From positions 1,717,299 to 1,781,298 of the forward strand of contig MNCI01015910.1 of NCBI GenBank assembly GCA_015680685.1: a stretch of DNA of 64,000 bases. The letters run 5' to 3'. Position 1 is the stretch's first letter, and each line of letters opens with the position of its first letter. The position numbers and the translations under genes are program-made. Positions 1 to 11,191 of this stretch are shown here, one piece after another. The notes under the pieces are model-generated. The model saw only the letters and a list, made by a program, of their open reading frames with translations, did no database searches and was not told the DNA's origin. The DNA is from Gnetum montanum. Its lineage: Eukaryota; Streptophyta; Gnetopsida; Gnetales; Gnetaceae.

Positions 1-268
1 TAAGGGATGTTGCCCCATCATCTCACATCTACAGGAGTCTAGGGTGTATGCGCTTAATCCAAGACTCAACCAACGACAAACACACCGAAGGTTACCTTAT
101 CCACAAGGTAACCCAAGGCAGTTCCACCAACCACTAACGTATTATCCAAGTGGAACTCCACCACAACCCATCAGACAGGACCAGCAGTGGTAATACCCAC
201 AGTCATGGGGGATGCCATCGCCGAAACATCAATACCCTTACTGGTAGCCTGACCCTTATGGATATTAT

Positions 269-1060
269 GTGCAGCAGCCGATTTCTCCAAGTGACTCTAT
301 GAGTCACACAACCCCCAACCATCACTACCAAGTTCGGGAGTACTTCAGAAGGACTCCTTCTCCTCTGGGAGACACTCCATACCCACACCATCCTCCTAAT
401 CCATTCGCACCTCTTCCACCACAGGTAGTTCCCATAACACCTCCTGCTCCAACAATGCAAGGGGAACTTCCTCCTCAACCGCAGCAATGTCACGCTGCGA
501 GAGCTGTAAATATCCAACCAGTTGCTGGTTCTGACAACTGTAAAAAGAGGAGACCTTACTTCAGAACCAAAAGCCTAGACAAACTCTCACAACAACAAGC
601 GGTTGGGGCCATGTACACTCCTCCACCATCTAACACTTCGGAGCACCCTTCCATCCAAAATCAAAGCTTAACGCATACGATTATGTTAACGCATACGATT
701 ATGTTAACACATACCATAACTGACTGGATCAAGGTGGGCCACCTTCCCAGGAAACTAACTGACCCTGGGAGTCCCTTAATCTATTTACAGATCGTCGAAA
801 ATGAACCACACAGGGCTCTTCTTGACTCAGGTTCTGGAGTCAACTTAATTTCACAAGAGATGTATCACACCTGGAACCTACCCCAACTGAAGAAGAGTAA
901 CATTCAACTAGAGCTGGTAGACCAGTCCATCACCATTCCCTTGGGATTGGTGAAGGACATCATCACCACTGTGTGTGGTTGGTCTTACCCAGCTGATTTT
1001 CTGGTGATTGAAGTGAACAACAACGAAGGGGACTTCCCAATTATAATGGAAAGGGCATAG
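269..1060 (+). pseudogene. Retroviral-type aspartic protease region of element A (gag C-terminal linker plus protease)
   Basis: A 263-codon open stretch. The first half is proline- and histidine-rich linker without a recognised fold. The second half holds the pepsin-like retrotransposon protease: the active-site motif LLDSGSGVNLIS lies near residues 188-199, followed by the flap-side segment and a hydrophobic strand near FLVIEVNN. The reading ends at a TAG where element B continues in frame, so the C-terminus is cut short. In an active element this enzyme would process the Gag-Pol polyprotein inside the virus-like particle. A tandem repeat near codons 137-150 (LTHTIM units) is specific to this copy; B has a single unit there. 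No nearby initiation context marks the first Met as a real start; this is part of a longer decayed polyprotein. Confidence 0.75.
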
Positions 1061-1487
1061 CTAAGTATAGTAGACGCATGCCTTAGGATCTGCAATATTT
1101 CCTTAGAAATCTCTAAGATAAAAATTTGTTGAAAGATCAAGAAGAGGAAAGTTCCATGCATCACATACAGTGATTCATTGGGTGATGACATGGAGGAAAT
1201 TCTTCCATGTAACAGGTGTGCCCAAGAAACTTTGAACCAAATATGCCTGTATGTAGCAACCACACAAGAAGTAGTAGACACCCCGGGGTTGATAGCTACT
1301 AGAAGGAGCAGGAAAATATGCATGGAATGAACTGAGGAAACCCATGCCAACAACGAAGGCATAGATACATTGGAATATGAGCATCGCCAACTTTCACCCC
1401 TTAATCTAAGATCATCATTTGGGAGAAGTTGGACACTTTTAAGAAACTTAAACAGGCGCTCATTATTTCGGATCTCTCCCTTTCCAC

Positions 1488-1500
1488 TCAGTCATGGGGG
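1488..1500 (+). promoter_or_regulatory. Internal copy of the polypurine-tract motif in element A
   Basis: TCAGTCATGGGGG here repeats the motif immediately before the 3' LTR at 3431-3443. Equivalent pairs occur in B, C and D. By position it resembles a second plus-strand primer, but that role is inferred. Confidence 0.5.
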
Positions 1501-1539
1501 AGAGACCTATGCTGATCATATGGTGCCCTCAGTTCTTTT

Positions 1540-1695
1540 TCGATTTTTGTTTTACACGTTTTTGTTTTACACATTTTTGTTTTACAAATTGCTTTAACTT
1601 TTCTAATTTTTGTTTTACAAATTTCTTTAACTTTTCTAGTTTTTATTTTACACCATCGTTATACTTTTTCCATTTGTGTGTGTGTGTGTGTGTGC
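1540..1695 (+). repeat. T-rich minisatellite plus (TG)n microsatellite in element A
   Basis: Repeats of a TTTTTGTTTTACA-type unit follow the internal polypurine motif, then a short GTGTGT run. The same T-rich array lies in the same place in D (about 12690-12810), C (about 20895-21030) and B (about 25860-25945), so it is a family trait. The reverse strand is polypurine-like. Confidence 0.8.
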
Positions 1696-1699
1696 CATT

Positions 1700-3430
1700 C
1701 ACCCTGTAAGTTTGTCCCATAATAGGCGTTCTTCATGATGGTATGAACTGTTTTCATATTGATTGCTAATGTTTGGTTTTTACCTTTAAGTCACAATGTT
1801 GATACTAAGGTATGTTTCTTTTGATATGGTAGGCAATGAGACCACTTCATCCATCCATCCACCAATTTCTATGGTTTCTCTCGGCTTGGAAATGTACAGT
1901 CCCCTTCTAATAAGAACTTTAACGAATCGGTGACTGGGTATTTCTCAAACTAAGGAAGGACTCAAGGATTGAAAAGGGTGTGACTTCAAGGGAACTTAAT
2001 GCTTTTGTGTTGGTCATTCTCTTGGGTGCTTGAATGTTTCTTCTTGAGTTTTCTTATCATTCCGATGTTACCCAACTATCGGAAGTTGAGACAATAAAAA
2101 TAATCAAGTCTTTGCATGGTGTGGTTCTCACGCATAAAACACAAAACAAAAAAAAAACAACAACAAAGTGAGAATTCAAAGCACACCTCTTAGACGAATA
2201 AACTTGGGCTACAAGCACTAGTTATGGAACCCAAAGTGTTCCCTCTAACTAAGGCCCTTCTCGCTTCTCATTCTCTCCTTTGTTTCGTTGGAATGGTGGT
2301 GGCTCTTGGGAGTGCATTCTTGTTATCCAAAAGGATGATTCGGCCGAATGCATTGATGCGAAGTCACTGGATGTGGTTGGTTCGAGTCTGGAGTTGGAAT
2401 GAGACTTGCCAAATCACATTAATCATAAAACACACAAGGGGTTGTACACCACCTTGTTCTTGGGATTCCATTCCATTCTCTTCTCTCCATCCTTCTCCCC
2501 ATTTTTCACCTCATTGCCAGTTGTATCATTAGTGTATATATTTTGGTTGATGCATTGTTTTCTTTTTGGTAAATTCTTACGGTTAAGACTTTAACTCTTG
2601 TTCCAAATAACATTCCTAGAGCCTATGAACTCTTTGAATGTGGGTTTGTCAGGGCATTAAGGGCATGAGCCTGCTTTGGGGAGGACCCACTGACATTCCT
2701 ATTTAGAGCATTAGTTAAATTATTTTCCTTAACATTTTGCAATTAATTTTATTTTTTTCATTTCCATCTTGACATCCCTTTCATCGATGCCATAGTTGTC
2801 CCTTTTTATCTATCTTTCTTACTCCTTTTCTTTCTCCATTCTGATGCTACCAGAGGTTCGTGATTAGTCATGGGGGTACGGGGCCTGATTTTTTTTATTT
2901 TCTCCTAACCCAAAAATTTTTGATTTTCTTCCTAACCCCTACACCTTCAGTAGTCATCAGTAACATATTCCCAAATCCATATCAGCCATATCACAACCTA
3001 GCCAATGGACTTACATCGAAGCAAGGTATTAATTACATGATGATTCATTTACCCTTGCTAATATATGATTGTGTTGTGTGTGCATATGGCAATCATACAG
3101 CAATAGATTGGATCTGGAGCAAACACTTGGAATGGAGCAGCGTTGAAGCAGCTATGCAAGGAGCAAGATCAATGGTGTGCGTATGGATGGACAACGAAGA
3201 CGCAATCTTGGCGTTGGTAGCAGCAACACTTCTTTCTCTCTCTCTTTCTCAGCTGCCAACTAAGGCCTGATGTCATTGTAATAAGGTGTTCACCCATGTT
3301 GTCATGAACACCAGTTTTGTCAAGTCTTGTAATAATGATTCGTTCACATGTCATCCCATTAGTTCCATTCCCCTCAATAATTCCATACATTCCCAATATT
3401 ATTGTAAGAAACTCGAGGATGAGTTTTCAT
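1700..3430 (+). other. Non-coding 3' internal region of element A
   Basis: About 1.7 kb between the T-rich array and the 3' LTR. Only short, unconvincing reading frames occur. In autonomous Athila elements an env-like frame may lie here; none can be recognised. The sequence aligns by eye with the matching regions of B, C and D, including the block ACTCGAGGATGAGTTTTCAT just before the polypurine tract. Confidence 0.6.
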
Positions 3431-3445
3431 TCAGTCATGGGGGTA

Positions 3446-3572
3446 TGATGAGACGCGATATCGCATGCACCGCGATATCATGGCCGTCGCGATATCGCAT
3501 ATGCGATATCGTGTCATCCCCTACGATATTGCGTACGCGATATCGCAATCTGCCGCCAAATCTATAAATAAG
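3446..3572 (+). promoter_or_regulatory. Compact U3 promoter with GATATC palindrome array and TATA box
   Basis: Several overlapping copies of GCGATATCGC or near variants lie between the LTR start and the TATA box at about 3562-3571. The same arrangement occurs in B at 21561-21635 and 27646-27720. The palindromes could be protein-binding sites or hairpins; only their presence and position are seen. Confidence 0.6.
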
Positions 3573-3835
3573 AGGTAGCACTCCTCTCATTTCTCATCCT
3601 AGGCTTGAAATAGGGAAACTTTGGTAGTTTGATCACTCCAAAGATAGAATATTTTCCATGTGCTCGCAGTAGGAGTCCCCAAGTGAACGGATCTTTATTC
3701 GAGCGGCTTTGTACCTGAACGCAAGTTGTGTACGACAATAAAGACGAGCTTTGTGGATAAACCTTGCAGTGCATGGAATAGGATTTATTACATGTTATTT
3801 CCTACCTGTTATTTATTACCTACATTAGTGTGGCA

Positions 3836-4015
3836 TGAGTACGACTTTATTACGAGCATTGAGGAATGTGTACGGCTAATCAAGGAATCGGCTACTCATC
3901 GCGATTAGTCTCTTTCACCCTTATCTCGTAGAATGCGAGATGAGTACGACTTGATTACGAGCATCTACAAATGTGTACGGCTAGTCAAGGAATTGGCTGC
4001 TCATCACATTTAGGC
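3836..4015 (+). repeat. Tandem duplication inside the A LTR
   Basis: A block of about 75 bp (GAGTACGACTTTATTACGAG and onward) at 3836-3908 recurs at about 3940-4014 with several substitutions. The B LTRs lack this block, which explains most of the extra length of the A LTR. Confidence 0.75.
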
Positions 4016-4427
4016 TAGTTAAGTGCCTTAGTACGACCACTTCGAGCACGTGCATTACGTGTGGTGATCCCAGTAACGATTAGCGTTTGGTAGCCACAGT
4101 TGCATAGTTCAGGGTGTGTACAGTAAGTGGGAACGAATGCTGATGCTAGTTAATTTAGAATTAGTCCTTAGTTAGAGTTGGCTAGTTTCTCAACCCTTCG
4201 CTCTTAGCATAGAAGACATAAAACCATAAAAGACCATAAAAATCATATACCTCGGACTTACTTAACCATACACCATGACAACAACAAGTAAGTTTGGGAA
4301 GACAACAAATGATTAACTCCAAGTGTTCCATGGGGCGTTTAGGCATTTAGTCTGCGAAGTTTGACTGGATTGTGCGTGCTACACTCGTTTCATATGGTTG
4401 AGTGTAGGGGTACCTCACCACTCATCA

Positions 4428-5401
4428 ATAGGCAACCTAATCTAGAAGTTTTGTTGCAGCGCCTACTAGCGATACATCATGGATTATGATCCATCATAGA
4501 TGGCTTGGCTATTATGGAAAAATGTTATTGCATTTTTTTGTCCAGTAGACATTTTTTAGAAGGAAGCCTTGACTTCAAAATCATGTATGAATTCAAAACC
4601 TATTTTAACCATTTCCCAACAGTTATTATGTTTAAGGAGGTCCTTCATCATCCTTGTTTATAGGCTGAAATCTTGAGAGCCATCAAAGATGATGGAGCAT
4701 CTATCTATGGCTTTTGTGCTTATTTTTGTAGGTGAACCTGGTGCTCTGATACCAAGTGAAATTCCTTCACTAACCAACATATTATGTTTACTAATATCTT
4801 AATAATGTTTCAAACTTTATGATTATTAGCCACACTTGATATATTTTCCAAATATTAATAGAAATGTATTTTATACAAATTGATTTATCTAATAAATCTA
4901 TTAGGGTCTATAAAAACATAATAAAATTCCTTTGGGGTCTACTAAGATCTCATCATTTGAGAATTCAAAAAAATAGATAGTCCAAAATTCCTAGTGAATA
5001 ATGAACATATACTACATTTGAGTACACTAGCTGTAAATGGGATATTACAAATTTAATTGATTTGTTTCAAATGTTACAAAGAATGCTAGTAATTTTCTTA
5101 ATGATTTTTTAATATTCATAACATGTACATAACTATGATCCAAATGATTTGAAGGCCAAAAAATTTATTAAAATTTAACTTTTAATTTAAATAAAATGAA
5201 ACTAAAATTATTTTTATTATGTTCAGAGATCCTTAGGATCTATTCGATAGAAGAAATATGCATAGTATGTATAGTAAACACTTCAATAAAGTTACCAAGT
5301 TTCCTTGGTGCTATTTCAAAAAGCTTAATTAAACCACTAGCTATAGTTTTTCATTTGTGGCAACTTTGAGCAAGAACAAGACATTCCAGGAATACATGAT
5401 G
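4428..5401 (-). mobile_element. Probable Copia-type LTR retrotransposon remnant, minus strand
   Basis: On the minus strand TGGTATCAGAGC (4754-4743) matches the 12-base initiator-tRNA-Met primer site typical of Copia elements. It would place the LTR above 4755, interrupted by insertion of D at 5402-5406 and continuing from 15379; a TG-start candidate lies near 15732. The gag side (below 4742) was then broken by insertion of A. Only weak gag-like translation is seen. The primer site is direct evidence; the rest is inference. Confidence 0.45.
4743..4754 (-). other. Primer binding site, initiator tRNA-Met type
   Basis: GCTCTGATACCA on the plus strand is the exact complement of the usual plant Copia primer site TGGTATCAGAGC. 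Confidence 0.55.
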
Positions 5402-5406
5402 CTCAT
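5402..5406 (+). repeat. Target site duplication, left copy, element D
   Basis: CTCAT directly before the TGATGAATC start of D; identical to 15374-15378 after the 3' LTR. Confidence 0.85.
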
Positions 5407-6261
5407 TGATGAATCACATTATTTTTGACTGCTTTGATGTTGGGTATTTGACGTTAGAGCCCAAATGTGATGTCGGGTATCTGACATCGAGGGGAGGGGG
5501 GGCAGGGTGGGTAGGGGGTGGTATACGTTGGCCTACAAATATAGCACCTAGGTTCTTGATTTATCATCATTTTTTGCAGTTTCTAGTTAGAATAGCGAAG
5601 CTCTTGCAATTTATTTTCTCCAAAGCTAGAATATTTTCTAAATGCCCGCAGAAGGAGTCTAAGTCTGTACGGTTCTTTGTTCGAACACTGATGTACCTAA
5701 GCACAGCAGTGTGACAAAAATAAAAATGAACTCTTTTAACAATCCTTGTAGCATTGAGAATAGATTAATGTTTCTTTTAATGCACTTTACTTTACTACAT
5801 TTCAATTAAGCAATTGATTTCTACTTGTTAATGAACACAAGCAAGACCACTTCAAGCATACATATAGTACTTGGCAATCCAGCAACACTTAACGTTTGGT
5901 AGCTGAGCAGCACTATATGTGTTCAGGATGTGTCTAGGAAAGTGGGGTGGTTACTTGTGTTAGACTAGCTAGGCAGTAGATGAATTAGATCTTAAATTAC
6001 TTTACCTTTCATTCTTTTTGTAGGCGATCAAAATTATAAAGCATAAGATAAGAAAATTCATGTACCTTAATGACACTTAAACCATACCCCTGAGCTTCAT
6101 AAGTGTAGTTGGGAAGACAACAATCGTTCTCAATGTCCATTTCACTTCCTAGAAATAACTAGTATACTAGAGAACTATAGGTCCATAGAACTCAACCAGA
6201 TCGCGTGTAAACGCCTTAGTGATTCGTATGGTTGGGTGTAGGGGTACCTTGTAGCTCATCA
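5407..6261 (+). repeat. 5' LTR of element D
   Basis: Begins TGATGAATC and ends TCATCA. A degraded TATA (CTACAAATATAGCACC) lies about 125 bp in; the 3' LTR keeps CATAAATATAGCACC. Instead of GATATC palindromes it carries GATGTC/GACATC inverted words in the same position. Confidence 0.88.
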
Positions 6262-6262
6262 T

Positions 6263-6280
6263 TGGTGCCATTGTCAGGGA
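6263..6280 (+). other. Primer binding site of element D (tRNA-Asp type, mutated)
   Basis: TGGTGCCATTGTCAGGGA resembles the complement of the plant tRNA-Asp 3' end (TGGCGCCGTTGCCGGGGA), the primer used by Athila elements, with several changes. It starts 1 base after the LTR. Confidence 0.7.
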
Positions 6281-6421
6281 CCTTTTGGTTGTTTTGTGCA
6301 CTATCTAGGACCTAGTGAAATTATTTAAATCGTTGGAACAAACCTTAGAGTTGTATCACATCTTAAGATTACTACAATAGTATTTAGAAGCACACTGCAT
6401 TCTTTTCTCATCTAACTAAAA

Positions 6422-8325
6422 ATGTCTTCTTCTCATGGAAGTGATTCTCTGTCCAAGTCTGATAGAGCTTATTGGCCAATGCCTCAATAATATCAAATTA
6501 TATATGCTCATCCTGATGAGTATGTACCAAATTTCACCTTCATCCTACATCAGGATGAATAGCTGCAGTGGCATGACATGGAGGGAAACCTTGTGTTGTC
6601 GCTCGATTGATCTGTTCTTGCAATCCTCCAACAAATGCTTATACAATGGGATCTCCAAAAAAATCATGCTAAGTATATTATGTAAGACACTAACACTAGG
6701 GATTATGATCCCACTAAATCACAACATCTATGGGATCGATAGCTAAAACAACACTATGAATTTGTGAAGGGAAAAGGACTTAATGATTCTCCATTCCTAC
6801 TATACCAAAACGATGGTGCAGAACCATTCTCTAGAGGTTTTCTATTTAGTGAAGTTCCTCTCTTTGACTTCGATAAAGGAGGTCAAAACCAAAACTTGCA
6901 GTCCACAATTCACAATCTCGGTTCTAGTAAGAATGGATCTAATGACAAAGAAGGATCTGGAGGGGCAAGTCAAGGTAGGGATGTGAATAAGAAACAAGAT
7001 CATGATTGTGGTTGCAATCACAAAAGAGGCAGTAGCAAGCATTGTGATGGTTCTAGTCCTCTTTCCTCTTCTCCTTCGTCATCATCTTCTTCTTCTTTGA
7101 GCTTTGATCATGACTATAGGAGGTAAGACCACAATGGAGGTGACCAAAATGACCAACGAGACCAAAATGATCAAAGGGACTATCGTGAAGGCAAGATCAA
7201 GGGTGTGGACATTCAAGAGAGGCACATTAGCACGAACGAAGGGGTAGTAGAGGGCATTGTAGGCACCATGATTAAGGCCACGATGAGCCTCTACTTGCTA
7301 CCTGAAGTATGCTTAATATCGTAGAGGCAGTACAAATTCTAACAAGGCATGTGAAGGATAGTTGGATCAAAAGACTAGACATGAACAATATTCCTTGATT
7401 CGATGGGGGATATAAATCTAATCCACAAAACCATCTCTAAGCTTTTCAAGATGCATGTGCCTTGTAGAATATAGAAAATGAATGGTAAAAGCTTAAGTTG
7501 TTCCTAAGGACACTCATCAAAGAAGTAGAGAAGTGGTACTAGTCCTTAGAGCTGGAATCTATTAGATGATGGAGTACCATGCTTCAATTATTTAATGATA
7601 AATATCAAACATACTCCAAAGTGTCCAACTTGAGAAGGAAAATCCAAGGATGGAAACAAGGAACACACAAACCCTTAGATGCTACCATCGGCTTATACTA
7701 TTCCTTACTGCATAAATGTCCTAGCCATAGTTATTCTCAATTGGATCAACTTTACCACATTATAGATGACCTTTGATCAGAAACAAGTAGAACCCTTGGT
7801 ATCTATGCCTAGGGGTGACTGTCAGAATTAAGTGCCCATCAGATACAAAGATTAATTGAGTAGGTAGCTAAAGAGGAGGGTGAACTAAGAAAAAGAGAAA
7901 GTGAAAAAGGGTATAACCATGATCCTTCCATTTGGAACAGGGAGGTTCGATTCTATGATAGTGAGGACAAATCTACATCTGATGAGGTGATGAATAGGAA
8001 AACCTTGCCACTCCAAAAATTTCAATCTGAAATTACAACCAAGGTTGATCAGTTATGGGACTCTATTGATAGCAGATTCCAAGTTATTCTAAAAATTGCT
8101 AAAGAGTCCAAAGAACAAGGTAGTGATTGTGAGTGTAGAAGGTGCAAGGAAGTTGAATGTGCCTATTACAAAGATAAGGGTAAGATTTCTGTGATAGAAG
8201 AGGTTGCAGAAAGTGAATCAAATGATGATGGTGGATGTGACATCTACCAATATGTACATCCTAAGGAATGTTGCCCCATTGTGTCACACTTACAAGAGTC
8301 GAGGATGTATGCTTTAAATTCATGA
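6422..8325 (+). pseudogene. gag of element D (capsid and zinc-knuckle remnant)
   Basis: Starts at an ATG giving MSSSHGSDSL, the same start as in B and C. The Retrotrans_gag capsid region is recognisable at about 7390-7800 (segments STMLQLFNDKYQTYS and LRRKIQGWKQGTHKPLD). Near 8240-8275 is the degenerate zinc-knuckle-like CDIYQYVHPKECCPI; B has CEICQYDHPKGCCPI. Many in-frame stops, several at codons where B has CAA or CAG, and some frameshifts. Gag would form the particle shell and bind element RNA. Beyond the knuckle runs a proline-rich stretch leading to the protease. Confidence 0.8.
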
Positions 8326-8949
8326 CTAATACAAAGGCAAACATTTAGAAGATTACTTTATCCTCAAGGTAATTTTAGGCAATTCCACTAGTAACAACTG
8401 TATTATCCAAGTGGAGCTCCACCACAACCATATGAGCAGTACCAACAATGGCAGCACCCACAATCATAAGCGTTGGTGCCACCAAGGTAGCAATACCCTT
8501 ATCAATAGCTTGATCCATATGGTTACCATGTTCAACAACCCTTGTCTCCACGTGACTCCTCTAGTTACATTTCTACATTCCAATTACATTACCATCCTTC
8601 TTATTATTATCAAACTCATTCTCCACATGAAAGAAGGAATGCCACCTCTTACCCTTATCCTCCTCCTATCCCTACACATATTCCTCCTCCACCTGCACAA
8701 CTACCACCTACTCCACCTATGTAGGATGAACTACTAACTCAATAGCAAAAACACAATGCTACTAGGGCTATTAACTTACAACCAGTTCATCAATCGGATG
8801 GGTTGAATACTTGATCAAAGAAAAGACCTTTCTTTCAGCCACACAATCCACCTAAGCCCTCAAATACACCTGCAATTGACAACCTTATTCCTCCATCTTC
8901 CTTTGTGTCAAATTCCTTTGAGTCCCCTTCAAACCAAAATTTACCTAGG

Positions 8950-9380
8950 ATCCATACTTTTATGCTTACTCACACCATATCTGATTGGATCTATGTTGGA
9001 AACCTTCCCAGGAAGTTAGTAGATCTTGGAAGTTCTCTAATTTATTTGTAGATTGCTAGGAATGAACCATGCAAAGCCCTTCTTGACTCAAGTTCTGGTG
9101 TTAACCTGATCTCTCATGAGATGTATACTACATGGTACCTGCTTCTTCTCAAGAAGAGCAATATCAGATTAGAATTGGTAAAGCAGTCCATCATTGTTTC
9201 ATTGGGACTAGTGGAAGATATTGTGACCACTGTCTATGGGTGGTCTTACCTTGCAATTTCCTAATGATCAAAGTGGAGAACTGCAAAGGGGATTTCCCAA
9301 TCATCATGCGAAGGGCATGGCTTAGCACCGTTGATGTAAGAACGGCATCAAAGATCTTTCTTTGTAAATATCCAAAGAAA
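8950..9380 (+). pseudogene. Aspartic protease of element D, inactive
   Basis: Homologous along its length with the protease of A and B. The active-site motif reads LLDSSSGVNLIS, with serine in place of the catalytic-loop glycine; B has the same DSS and A has DSG. A frameshift near 9245 breaks the C-terminal half, and stops occur upstream. It would have matured the Gag-Pol polyprotein. Confidence 0.75.
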
Positions 9381-9939
9381 ATGCATTCAAAAAGATCGAG
9401 AAGAAGCAAGTTCCATGCATTGTGTGCAACGATACAAGGTGCAATTGTGTGTAGATACTCTAGGCTATGAAATAAGCATTTATCTCTACATGCAAGTAGT
9501 GTGCACTAGAAGTAGAAATTCAAAGGTTTCTGTACGTAGCAGCAATAAAATAGGAGGGCACCCAATGGCTGACCACTAATTCTAAGAGTAGCACACTTTA
9601 CATGGAACTAACTGAGAGCCTAACATGCGCATACGTCATAGGCATGGATGAACTAGAACAAGTTCATCACCAACTCTTTGATGATACAAATGATGATACC
9701 TAGTAGGGAGAGTTGGAAATTCTTGAAAGTTTCAAGTAAGAGCCCCTTGAATTGAAAACGCTATTGACCAACATGGAATATGTGTTCTTGAAAAATGGGA
9801 AGCCAGTCATAATTAATGCAAATCTTGCTCTAAAGCAAAAAATGATGCTATTAAAGGTAGTTGAAAAATGGTCAATAGCTTTTGCTTGGTCATATCCTGA
9901 ACTCATTGGGATTGATCCTAAGATATGCTAGCATTGCAT

Positions 9940-10800
9940 CTACACTAATCTAGCCATGAAGCCAAAAAGATATCCTTAGAGACGATTGAACCCCAAACTG
10001 AAGTAGACCATCAAGAAGGAAATCAAGCAAGTCCTTAAGGCAAGGTTCATTTATCCCATTGCGGATAGTGAGTGGGTTGGTCCACTTGTAATTGTGCTAA
10101 ACAAAAGGTAGTAAGTGGTGGATATGTATTGATTTTTGGCTATTGAATATGGCAACATTCAAAGATCATTTTCCATTTCCATTTGTTGATCAAGTGCTAG
10201 ACATAATATCTAGGCATTGTTGCTATAGCTTTATAGATGGTTATAGTGGCTATAACCAAATTTAAATTGTACCAAAGGACCAAGCAAGAAAACATTCATG
10301 AGGCCCTGGGAGACTTTTGCATATCACAAGATGTCATTTGGTCTATGTAAAGCTCTTGCTACATTCCAACACTTAGTTTTGAGCATTTTTCAATAGCAGA
10401 TTAGAAGTGGTGTGGAAGTCTTCATGGATGACTTCTCCACTTATGGAGCTACATTTGAACAAGCCCTGGACTGCCTTGAGCAAGTATTGAAACAATGTGT
10501 TAAAATCAACTTGTGGCTTAATCGGTAAAAAACTCACCTAACGGTCCAAGAGGGGATTGTATTAGGGCATAGAATATTGCAAGTAGGAATTAAGGTAGAC
10601 CCTAAGAAAATAAGGATCATCCAAGGAATAACCTGCTAACCAGAAGCTATTAAAGATGTTCAATCATTCCTTGGACATATTGGCTACTACCAATGATTCA
10701 TAGAGAATTTCTCTAAGATCGCAAAATTGTTGGTGGAGCTAACAAAGAAAGATGCTCCCTTTGTTTAGATCGTGGAATGTGAAAAAGCATTCTAATAGCT
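9940..10800 (+). pseudogene. Reverse transcriptase of element D, fragmented
   Basis: The N-terminal RT segment with VLKARFIYPIADSEWVGP is followed by FKDHFPFPFVDQVLD and CYSFIDGYSGYNQI, the fingers and first catalytic region of Athila-type RT. Frameshifts follow; the second catalytic box survives as VFMDDFSTYG at about 10420-10450, with FMDD replacing YVDD. Several TAG/TGA stops. It would have copied element RNA into cDNA. Confidence 0.8.
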
Positions 10801-10839
10801 GAAAAATAACCTTGTAGAAACTCTAATCCTACAAGCACC

Positions 10840-11180
10840 TGACTGATCTAGACTATTTCATATCATGACAGATGCATCAAATTATGCCTTGGGAGCTGTG
10901 CTTATGTAGTTAGATGATAAGAAACATCCATATTACATACACTATGCTAGCCAAAGCATTGTGGATGCACAACTAAACTACACCACTATAGAGAAATAGT
11001 TAATGGCATTGGAGTTTTCTCTAGAAAAATTTAGGCATTACATGCTTAGATACAAGGTGTTTGTGCACACAAACCATAGTGCCATCCACTTCCTGGTGAA
11101 CAAGCCAATGGTAAGACCCCATGTCATATAGTTGCTAGTGATATTGTAGGAATTTAATCTTATGATGATAGATTGAAAGG
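10840..11180 (+). pseudogene. RNase H domain of element D
   Basis: Recognisable from FHIMTDASNYALGAVLM through LNYTTIEK and YKVFVHTNHSAIHFLVNKP, the classic gypsy RNase H following RT. The DAS catalytic aspartate is present, but stops (for example LM followed by TAG) break the frame. C carries the matching segment near 19080-19380. Confidence 0.78.
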
Positions 11181-11191
11181 TCATTAAGAAT

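Larger units (their letters stand above)
1..4427 (+). mobile_element. Element A: Athila-like LTR retrotransposon lacking pol (5' end outside window)
   Basis: The window opens inside the zinc-knuckle part of gag; base 1 corresponds to about 24351 in element B. After it come a protease region (269-1060), a pol deletion junction near 1465, a T-rich minisatellite, about 1.9 kb of non-coding DNA and a 3' LTR (3446-4427). No RT, RNase H or integrase coding is seen between the protease and the LTR. The sequence matches element B along its whole length, so A and B belong to one gag-protease family that needs polymerase supplied in trans. The 3' flank begins ATAGG, but the matching 5' duplication lies outside the window. 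Athila lineage is inferred from gag and protease style and from the tRNA-Asp primer site of B. Confidence 0.85.
3446..4427 (+). repeat. 3' LTR of element A
   Basis: Begins TGATGAGACG and ends ACTCATCA, matching the ends of the B LTRs. A TATA box (TCTATAAATAAG) lies only about 115 bp from the LTR start, and AATAAA at about 3738 gives a polyadenylation signal, so U3 is very short and U5 long. At 982 bp it is about 195 bp longer than the B LTRs, partly because of an internal duplication (3836-4015). Confidence 0.88.

Noticed and set aside
1675-1695. Z-DNA or regulatory role of the (TG)n run
   Set aside because: A short simple repeat in decayed retroelement DNA; nothing supports a function.
7987-8325. 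Charged 112-codon frame as a possible host gene
   Set aside because: It aligns with the gag C-terminus of elements B and C and ends in the zinc-knuckle-like sequence, so it is part of element D.
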